DNA of 10,898 nucleotides, taken from Acidimicrobiales bacterium. Lineage in GTDB: Bacteria > Actinomycetota > Acidimicrobiia > Acidimicrobiales > Bog-793. Position numbers and translations under genes: made by a program. The notes below the pieces were generated by a model, which was not told where the DNA came from, searched no databases, and saw only the letters and a list, made by a program, of their open reading frames with translations. Shown here one piece after another: positions 5,730 to 10,898 of this stretch; the stretch's first letter is position 1, and each line of letters begins with the position of its first letter. The stretch spans positions 1 to 10,898 of the forward strand of contig JASHRK010000295.1 of assembly GCA_030037405.1 (NCBI GenBank), given 5' to 3'.

Positions 5730-7229
5730 GTGCCCGACCGGCTCTCGACCTACCGGGCGAGACGCGACCCCTCGAAAACGCCCGAGCCCATGGGCGATCA
5801 GGCGCCACGGGGCGAGACGGAGCCGCCCGGCGGCGAGAGCAAGCGCCGGGGAGGCGGGCGGAAGAAGAGGTCGCCCTCCTTCGTCATCCAGGAGCATCAC
5901 GCCCGGGCGCTTCACTGGGACTTCCGCTTGGAGCGCGACGGGGTGCTCGTCTCCTGGGCGCTGCCGAAGGGCCTCCCCGTGACGCCGGCGACGAACCACC
6001 TCGCCGTCCACACCGAGGACCATCCGCTCGAGTACGCGAGCTTCGAAGACGAGATACCCGGGGGCGAGTACGGCGGCGGCAGGGTCAGCATCTGGGACCG
6101 CGGCCACTACGAGCTCGAGAAGTGGAGCGAGAGCGAGGTCATGGTCGTCCTCCACGGCCGGCGGGCGAGCGGTCGTTACGTCCTCTTCCCGACGAAGGAC
6201 AAGAACTGGATCATCCACCGCATGGACCCGCCGCCCGAGGGTTTCGAGCCTTTGCCCGAGCACGTCCGGCCGATGCTCGCGCTGGCGGCACCGCTCCCGA
6301 AGAGCGACGAGGCGTGGGCGTACGAGTTCAAGTGGGACGGCGTCCGTGCCCTCGTCTACGTCGAGGGCGGCCGCGTTCGCGCCTACAGCCGCAACGACAA
6401 GGAGCTCGTGTCGTCCTTTCCGGAGCTTCGCGACGTCGGCGACTTCCTCGGGGCGCGCTCGGCGGTGCTCGACGGGGAGATCGTCGCCCTCGACGAGAAG
6501 GCGAGGCCGAGCTTCGGGAGGCTGCAGCAGCGCCTTCATCTCGGCTCGCAAGCTCGCGTCGCCCGCGCGGCGGAGAGGGTGCCGGCGAGCTTTCTCGCCT
6601 TCGACCTCTTGTACCTCGAAGGCCGTCTCTACATGGAGGCTCCCTACGACGAGCGCAGAGAGCTCCTCGAGTCGCTCGAGCTCGGCGGCGGCAGCTTCGC
6701 CACGCCCCCCTCGGTCCGAGACGGCACTGGCATCGAGGTCCTCAGGGTCGCCGACGAGCGCGGTCTCGAAGGCGTCGTCGCCAAGCGCCGCGCCTCGCCC
6801 TATGCCCCCGGCCAGAGAAACGGCGACTGGTTGAAGGTCAAGATCTTCCTCACCCAGGAGGTCGTGATCGGCGGGTGGACCAAAGGCAAGGGCGAGCGCG
6901 AAGGCAGCCTCGGGGCCCTGCTCCTCGGCATCCCGGAGGGCGGCCGGCTCGTCTACGTCGGGAAGGTGGGGACCGGGTTCAGCGAACGAGCCCGGCGCGA
7001 GCTGCTGGCGGTGCTGGCGCCGCTCGCCCAGCCCGAGAGCCCCTTCACCGAGCGCCTGAGCCCCGCCGAGACGAGGCTTGCCACCTTCGTCCGGCCGGCG
7101 CTCGTGGGCGAAGTGCGCTACGGCGAGTGGACCGGGGACGGCCACCTGCGCCATCCCTCCTGGCGCGGCCTGCGTCTTGACAAGGCGCCGGCCGACGTCG
7201 TGCGCGAGACTAGGGCTGACGATGACTGA
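5730..7229 (+). CDS. ligD: LigD-like ATP-dependent DNA ligase with 3'-phosphoesterase domain, no polymerase domain
   Basis: A 499-residue protein from GTG 5730. The start is chosen because RLSTYRARRDPSKTPEP matches the usual LigD phosphoesterase N-terminus and a GAGAG lies 9 bases upstream. Phosphoesterase domain (about 48-165): EHHARALHWDFRLERDG gives His56, His62, Asp64 and Arg66, and EDHPLEY gives His98 and Tyr102, matching in spacing the catalytic residues of Pseudomonas LigD. Ligase domain (from about 175): motif I EFKWDGVRALVY with adenylated Lys201, then FLAFDLLYLEG, EGVVAKRRASPY and DWLKVKIF, and an OB-fold end. It should heal 3' ends and seal DNA breaks, normally with Ku in bacterial non-homologous end joining. 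The primase-polymerase domain of full-length LigD is absent and must be encoded elsewhere if present. Residues 22-47 form a Gly/Arg/Lys-rich linker. The next gene's ATG overlaps the end by 8 bases. Confidence 0.95.
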   Translation: MPDRLSTYRARRDPSKTPEPMGDQAPRGETEPPGGESKRRGGGRKKRSPSFVIQEHHARALHWDFRLERDGVLVSWALPKGLPVTPATNHLAVHTEDHPLEYASFEDEIPGGEYGGGRVSIWDRGHYELEKWSESEVMVVLHGRRASGRYVLFPTKDKNWIIHRMDPPPEGFEPLPEHVRPMLALAAPLPKSDEAWAYEFKWDGVRALVYVEGGRVRAYSRNDKELVSSFPELRDVGDFLGARSAVLDGEIVALDEKARPSFGRLQQRLHLGSQARVARAAERVPASFLAFDLLYLEGRLYMEAPYDERRELLESLELGGGSFATPPSVRDGTGIEVLRVADERGLEGVVAKRRASPYAPGQRNGDWLKVKIFLTQEVVIGGWTKGKGEREGSLGALLLGIPEGGRLVYVGKVGTGFSERARRELLAVLAPLAQPESPFTERLSPAETRLATFVRPALVGEVRYGEWTGDGHLRHPSWRGLRLDKAPADVVRETRADDD

Positions 7230-8163
7230 GGTGAGCACGGAGCGTCGCGAAGCAGTCGAGGCGTTTCTTGGCGAGACGGTCGGGCGAGACGAGGTTGTCC
7301 TCTCCCGCGGCAGGCTCGCCCAGCTCACCTCCGAGGTGGTCGCCCACCCGGAGCTGTGGAGAGACCTCGTCGTCCACGACGCCGAGGAGCGGTGGTACCT
7401 GCTCTTGTACGGGTCGCCCGAGTACGACCTCTGGCTCCTCTCCTGGTTGCCTGGCCAGGACACCGACTGGCACGACCACGGAGGGTCCTCCGGCTCGTTC
7501 ACGGTGGCCGACGGGATGCTCTCCGAGCAGTCGAGACGCGGGAACCGCCGCGTCGGGACGCGAACGCTCGCTGCCGGCGAGGGCGTCGCCTTCGGGCCGG
7601 CACACGTCCACAACGTCGGCCATCACGGTGCCGCCCCCGCCGTCAGCGTGCACTCGTACTCCCCCGCCCTGACGGCCATGACCTACTACGACCTCGGTCC
7701 CTACGGGCTGACGGCACGGGAGACACTGGCGGTCGACACGCCTGAGAGACCTCCTCGACGCTCGATCGACTCGGTGCTCGAGGCCTCCCGTCTCGAGATC
7801 GACCGTCTCGAGCCGCAAGAGGCCGCTCTCGCCATGGAGAAGGGCGCCGTCCTCGTCGACATCCGGCCGAGCGAGTACCGCGAGGCCGAGGGGGCAGTGC
7901 CAGGCGCCGTCGCGATCGAGCGGAACGTCCTCCAATGGCGCCTCGACCCGCTCTGCGACGCACGCATCGAGTCCCTTGCGCACTACGACCGCCAGATCAT
8001 CGTCATGTGCAACGAGGGGTACGCCTCGAGCCTGGCGGCGGCGGACTTGCGCCACCTCGGGCTCAGCCGGGCCGCCGACTTGAAGGGTGGCTACAGGGCC
8101 TGGAAGGCCGCCGGGCTCCCCACGAGCGCCGCCGCGCCGGCGCCCGCCTCCTCGTCCTCGTAG
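7222..8163 (+). CDS. Cysteine dioxygenase-type cupin fused to a rhodanese domain
   Basis: A 313-residue two-domain protein. N-terminal half (about 1-175): WLPGQDTDWHDHGGSSGSF supplies the iron ligands His84 and His86, with Gly91 where mammalian cysteine dioxygenase has its cross-linked Cys. FGPAHVHNVGHH probably supplies the third ligand (His130), and AVSVHSYSPAL carries the Ser142-His144-Tyr146 triad. This domain should add O2 to a thiol such as cysteine, giving a sulfinate. C-terminal half (about 195-300): LVDIRPSEYREAEGAVPGA, the catalytic loop IVMCNEGYASSLAA with Cys263, and DLKGGYRAWKAAGLP form one rhodanese (sulfurtransferase) domain. The protein is probably cytoplasmic. ATG 7222 overlaps the ligase stop by 8 bases and has AGGG 6 bases upstream; GTG 7231 is an alternative. 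The exact thiol (cysteine, 3-mercaptopropionate or another) is not settled. The lyase gene follows 25 bases after the stop. Confidence 0.92.
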   Translation: MTEVSTERREAVEAFLGETVGRDEVVLSRGRLAQLTSEVVAHPELWRDLVVHDAEERWYLLLYGSPEYDLWLLSWLPGQDTDWHDHGGSSGSFTVADGMLSEQSRRGNRRVGTRTLAAGEGVAFGPAHVHNVGHHGAAPAVSVHSYSPALTAMTYYDLGPYGLTARETLAVDTPERPPRRSIDSVLEASRLEIDRLEPQEAALAMEKGAVLVDIRPSEYREAEGAVPGAVAIERNVLQWRLDPLCDARIESLAHYDRQIIVMCNEGYASSLAAADLRHLGLSRAADLKGGYRAWKAAGLPTSAAAPAPASSSS

Positions 8164-8188
8164 TGCGCCCACCCCCCGGACGGTCCCG

Positions 8189-9658
8189 GTGAGGGTCGAG
8201 CTCGACGGCAGCTCGCTCACGCTCGAGGGTCTTCTCGCGATCGTGCGAGGAGAGGCGTCCGCCGTCCTTGCCCCCGATGCCCGCCGCCTGATGGGCCGGT
8301 CGAGGGAAGTCGTCGCCGAGGCGCTCGCTTCCGAGGAGAGCGTCTACGGGCTCACGACCGGAGTCGGCGAGCGAAAGCGAGTCTCGATCGGCCAGGAGGA
8401 CCAGCGGCGCTTCAACCGGCTGATGATCGCCAGCCACCGCGTCGGCCAGGGACCGCTCGCGCCGCCCGAGGTCGTCCGCGCCGCCATGGTCTGCCTGGCG
8501 AACGGCCTCGCCAAGGGATTCGTCGGAGCCCGCCCAGAGCTCGCCGACCTCGTCCTCGAAGCTCTCGCCGGCGGCTTCGTCCCGCCCGTCCGCTCCCTCG
8601 GCTCGGTCGGCGAGGCAGATCTCGGCCCGCTCGCAGATCTTGCCGACGGTCTCCTCGGGCGCCGGGGCTTCGAGCTCGAAGAGGGAGAGGGGCTCGCTCT
8701 CATCGACAACAACGCCTTCTCGACGGGGTGGTCCGCCCTGGCCGTGCTCGGGGCGGAGCGGCTCATCGACTCCGCCGACGTGGCCGCCGCCCTCGACCTC
8801 GAGGGCTTCGCCGCCAACCTCAGCCCGTGGCACGAGGTCGTCGTCGACTCGCGGCCCTTTCCTGGCGTCGCCACGACGATCCGGAACGTACAGCACCTCC
8901 TCGAGGGAAGCGTCCTTCACCGCAAGGGAACGGCACGGAACCTGCAGGACCCGCTTACGTTTCGCTCCGTCCCGCAGGTCCACGGCGCCTTCCGGGAAGC
9001 CCTCGCCTACGCCCGCGGCGTCATCGAGGTCGAGGTCAACTCGTTCCAGGGCAACCCGGCCGTCGTCGTCGCCGAGCGCGCAGTCATCTCCATCGCCAAC
9101 TTCGAGCCTGTCGTCATGGCCGCCGCCCTCGACCTCGTGAGGATCGCCCTCGCCCCCGTCGTGACCTCGGCGGCGGAGCGAGCCGTCAAGTTGCTGCAGC
9201 ATCCCTGGTCGGGGCTGCCTGCGGGTCTCACGGAGACGCCCGAGAGCGGCGAGGACGGCTTGGCCGAGCTGGCCGTCGCCGCCCAGTCCTTCGCCGCCGA
9301 GGCGCGGCTGCTCGCCCAGCCCGTCTCGTTCGAGATGGCGAGCTCGAGCAAGGCAGAGGGGATCGAGGACCGGACCACGATGGCGCCGCTCTCCGCCCGG
9401 CGTCTCGAGGAGATGGTCGTGCTCACCGCGCGGGTGATCGCCGTCGAGCTAGCCGTCGCCGCCCAGGCGGTCGACCTCCGTTGCCTCGGGCCCCTCGGCA
9501 GGGGGACAGCTGTCGCCCACGAGCTCGTGAGGTCGCACGTGCCCTTCACGGCTCGGGGCACGCCCCCTCGCCGCGATCTCCAGCCCCTTGTCGATGCCGT
9601 CGAGGAGGGAAAGCTGGCGGCTCTCGGGCCGTCGTTTCGCCCGAGTGGACGTGATTGA
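8189..9658 (+). CDS. HAL/PAL-family lyase lacking the MIO-forming Ala-Ser-Gly (ergothionase-like candidate)
   Basis: A 489-residue protein with the full length and conserved order of the histidine/phenylalanine ammonia-lyase fold. It has the catalytic-loop Tyr53 in VYGLTTGVGE, LQDPLTFRSVPQVHG with the substrate-side Arg, EVNSFQGNPAVVVAE, VISIANFEP and AEGIEDRTTMAP with Glu390/Glu393. Classical members have GSVGASGDLAPL, whose Ala-Ser-Gly cyclises to the MIO electrophile. Here the same place (138-148) reads GSVGEADLGPL, one residue shorter and without Ser or the Ser-Gly pair, so MIO cannot form. The Asn of LLNGT is also changed (LIDNNAFSTG). An ordinary histidine ammonia-lyase function is therefore unlikely. 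From memory, ergothionase is an MIO-less relative that eliminates trimethylamine from ergothioneine, so a similar elimination is possible. GTG 8189 is chosen because upstream in-frame sequence overlaps the cupin gene and is only Arg/Pro-rich; no clear ribosome binding site is seen. Confidence 0.9.
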   Translation: MRVELDGSSLTLEGLLAIVRGEASAVLAPDARRLMGRSREVVAEALASEESVYGLTTGVGERKRVSIGQEDQRRFNRLMIASHRVGQGPLAPPEVVRAAMVCLANGLAKGFVGARPELADLVLEALAGGFVPPVRSLGSVGEADLGPLADLADGLLGRRGFELEEGEGLALIDNNAFSTGWSALAVLGAERLIDSADVAAALDLEGFAANLSPWHEVVVDSRPFPGVATTIRNVQHLLEGSVLHRKGTARNLQDPLTFRSVPQVHGAFREALAYARGVIEVEVNSFQGNPAVVVAERAVISIANFEPVVMAAALDLVRIALAPVVTSAAERAVKLLQHPWSGLPAGLTETPESGEDGLAELAVAAQSFAAEARLLAQPVSFEMASSSKAEGIEDRTTMAPLSARRLEEMVVLTARVIAVELAVAAQAVDLRCLGPLGRGTAVAHELVRSHVPFTARGTPPRRDLQPLVDAVEEGKLAALGPSFRPSGRD

Positions 9659-9684
9659 ACAGGAGTGTTCGGCTCGCTTATGCT
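9655..9684 (+). promoter_or_regulatory. Candidate promoter with internal palindrome for the solute-binding protein gene
   Basis: TTGAAC (9655-9660), 18 bases, then TATGCT (9679-9684) fit a sigma70-type promoter with four of six matches in each box. The -35 box overlaps the stop of the lyase gene. A perfect palindrome GAACA-GGAG-TGTTC (9657-9670) covers the -35 box and the start of the spacer, where a repressor could act. The predicted transcript starts near 9691, leaving a leader of about 45 bases. Confidence 0.45.
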
Positions 9685-9721
9685 GCGGTCTGTTGTACTT
9701 TGCAGTTACGTGACGAATCAC

Positions 9722-9731
9722 AAAGGGAGGT
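9722..9731 (+). promoter_or_regulatory. Strong ribosome binding site AAAGGGAGGT
   Basis: This purine-rich site contains GGGAGG (9725-9730) and lies 5 bases before ATG 9736. It is the best Shine-Dalgarno match in the window and fixes the start of the solute-binding protein, suggesting high expression. Confidence 0.85.
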
Positions 9732-9735
9732 GTCA

Positions 9736-10898
9736 ATGGACACCGAAGAGACCGAAGACCGTTCCAACATCGACCACGAGCGCCTCGATCCCCTGCGCCG
9801 TGGCCACGGGCCGATCGGGGAGCATGTCATCGACGAGTTCGTCGACGGGCGGTTGTCTCGAAGGGACTTCCTCCGCCGTGCGAGCGCCGTAGGCGTCGGG
9901 CTCCCCGTCGCGGGAGCGATCGCAAGAGCAGTAGGGGTGCCGGACGGCGACTCAAAGGCTGTCAGCTCCTCCTCGAGGACGGCTCGGGCGGAGGGGCGGC
10001 CGGACGCGACCGGCGGCACGTTGAGAGCGGGCATGATCATCCCTGCCGGTGCCATCAACCCGCTGACGATCGACGACCAGGGAGGTCTCGAGCTCATCGG
10101 CAACGTGGGCGAGTTCCTCGTCTTCACGACCCAGGGCCTCGCCTACCAGCCCTGGCTTGCCACGAGCTGGAAGCCGAACAGCGACGCCACGGTCTGGACC
10201 TTCAAGATCCGCCAGGGCGTGAAGTTCAACGACGGCACGCCGATGACCATCGACGACGTCGTCTACAGCTTCCAGTCGCAGGCCGATCCGAAGAACGCCG
10301 GCAACGCCCTCTCGGTCTTCGGCGGCACGCTCGACCCGGCAGGGGTCGTGAAGGTCGACGACGAGACGATCGCCTTCCACCTCGAGGCCGCCGACGGCGG
10401 TTTCGTCGACGCCGTCTCCGAGGACAACTACAACATGATCGTCGTCCCCGACGGCTTCGACTACGCCGACTACCAGACGCAGTTCGTCGGCACGGGGCGT
10501 TTCAAGATGTCGAGCTTCAGCGCCAACGTCGGGGCAACCTACGTCCGCAACCCCTACTACTGGGGGAGCAAGGCGAAGTCGTCGGAGATCGAGTTCACCT
10601 TCTACGCAACCGAGCAGCCGATGACGGCGGCGCTCGAGGCGGGCGACATCGACTGCCTCGACCAGTTCTCGGTGGCCGAGAGCCCGCAGCTCCTCACCGG
10701 CGGCTACAACGTCATCAGCCTGAAGGCGGCGACGCACCGCGAGTGCTCGATGCGAAACAACATCAAACCGTTCACGAACAAGTACGTGCGCCAGGCGATC
10801 GCCTACACCCTCGACCGCCCCGAGATCGTGAAGGCGCTCTTCAAGGGGTACGCGGAGGTGGGCAACGACAGCCCCTTCGCACCGGTGTTCAAGTCGAC
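9736..10898 (+). CDS. Tat-exported ABC transporter solute-binding protein, family 5 (partial, C-terminus off window)
   Basis: The frame is open from ATG 9736 to the right edge (387 complete codons). The N-terminus has a 41-residue acidic lead and then the twin-arginine motif SRRDFLRRASAVG (Arg42-Arg43), a weakly hydrophobic AVGVGLPVAGAIA stretch and a Ser/Arg-rich spacer. The export route is therefore Tat rather than Sec. The mature part has the family 5 signatures LATSWKPNSDATVWTFKI followed by RQGVKFNDGTPMTIDDVVYS, then FVGTGRFKMSSF, YVRNPYYWG and KYVRQAIAYTLDRPEIVKAL. These resemble DppA/OppA-type proteins that bind peptides, nickel complexes, opines or other small solutes outside the membrane and hand them to an ABC importer. 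The permease and ATPase genes would be expected beyond the window. The ligand cannot be read from the sequence; its position after the MIO-less lyase suggests, but does not prove, that it imports that enzyme's substrate. Confidence 0.93.
   Translation, partial: MDTEETEDRSNIDHERLDPLRRGHGPIGEHVIDEFVDGRLSRRDFLRRASAVGVGLPVAGAIARAVGVPDGDSKAVSSSSRTARAEGRPDATGGTLRAGMIIPAGAINPLTIDDQGGLELIGNVGEFLVFTTQGLAYQPWLATSWKPNSDATVWTFKIRQGVKFNDGTPMTIDDVVYSFQSQADPKNAGNALSVFGGTLDPAGVVKVDDETIAFHLEAADGGFVDAVSEDNYNMIVVPDGFDYADYQTQFVGTGRFKMSSFSANVGATYVRNPYYWGSKAKSSEIEFTFYATEQPMTAALEAGDIDCLDQFSVAESPQLLTGGYNVISLKAATHRECSMRNNIKPFTNKYVRQAIAYTLDRPEIVKALFKGYAEVGNDSPFAPVFKS

Noticed and set aside
5670..7613. A 647-residue open frame on the minus strand opposite the ligase and dioxygenase genes
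   Set aside because: It is a GC-rich antisense shadow: its sequence is low in recognisable motifs, while the plus strand carries full catalytic motifs of two known families across the same bases.
8087..8188. ATG 8087 as start of the lyase gene
   Set aside because: It would add 34 Arg/Pro-rich residues with no similarity to the family, encoded inside the rhodanese domain of the upstream gene. GTG 8189 gives the normal N-terminus, with the catalytic-loop Tyr at position 53.
8063..9202. A 379-residue minus-strand frame opposite the lyase gene
   Set aside because: It is antisense to a well-conserved lyase and rich in Arg/Gly/Asp/Glu with no domain signature. It is a product of high GC content.
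9657..9670. GAACA-N4-TGTTC as a LexA (SOS) box
   Set aside because: The Gram-positive SOS box has GAAC and GTTC separated by 4 bases. Here GAAC and GTTC are separated by 6, so it does not fit.
9952..10737. Minus-strand frame of 261 residues opposite the solute-binding protein
   Set aside because: The plus strand encodes an unmistakable Tat signal and family 5 binding-protein motifs in the same region. The antisense frame has none.

Overview
The window is uniformly high-GC DNA with dense, mostly co-oriented genes, GTG as well as ATG starts, and ATG/GTG-stop overlaps. Together with the twin-arginine substrate-binding protein, the NarL-type two-component system and a LigD-like end-joining ligase, this suggests an actinobacterium. 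Acidimicrobiia or another deep lineage seems more likely than a classical Streptomyces or Mycobacterium, but the lineage is an inference and no rRNA or marker gene is present. I see no tRNA or rRNA genes, CRISPR arrays, insertion sequences or phage genes, and no gene-free stretch longer than 300 bases.

Layout. (1) Positions 1-1048, minus strand: the N-terminal part of an exported, cysteine-containing protein with repeats of beta-helix type, running off the left edge. Its promoter lies so close to the ATG that the mRNA may be leaderless. (2) 1177-2848, plus strand: a class IV PLP aminotransferase followed 10 bases later by a PAPS-type sulfotransferase-like protein. From memory, the same two modules are fused in plant 'branched-chain aminotransferase-like' proteins. 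(3) 2990-5703: a five-helix membrane protein of unknown function, a six-helix sensor histidine kinase and its NarL/FixJ response regulator. Kinase and regulator overlap by 4 bases and both carry similar decapeptide repeats. (4) 5730-7229: an ATP-dependent DNA ligase with an N-terminal 3'-phosphoesterase domain (LigD without polymerase). (5) 7222-8163: a cysteine dioxygenase-type cupin fused to a rhodanese domain. (6) 8189-9658: a histidine/aromatic ammonia-lyase family protein in which the Ala-Ser-Gly tripeptide that makes the MIO cofactor is missing. (7) 9736 to the right edge: a Tat-exported family 5 (Dpp/Opp-type) solute-binding protein with its own promoter and a strong ribosome binding site, presumably the first gene of an ABC import operon.

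How they may work together. The aminotransferase/sulfotransferase pair looks like one functional unit. The membrane protein, kinase and regulator look like a signalling unit. The cysteine dioxygenase-rhodanese, the MIO-less lyase and the solute-binding protein may form a small-molecule (sulfur/amino acid) uptake and breakdown group. The lyase is the most interesting gene: losing MIO within this fold is known, from memory, from ergothionase, which eliminates trimethylamine from ergothioneine. That substrate is only a hypothesis here.
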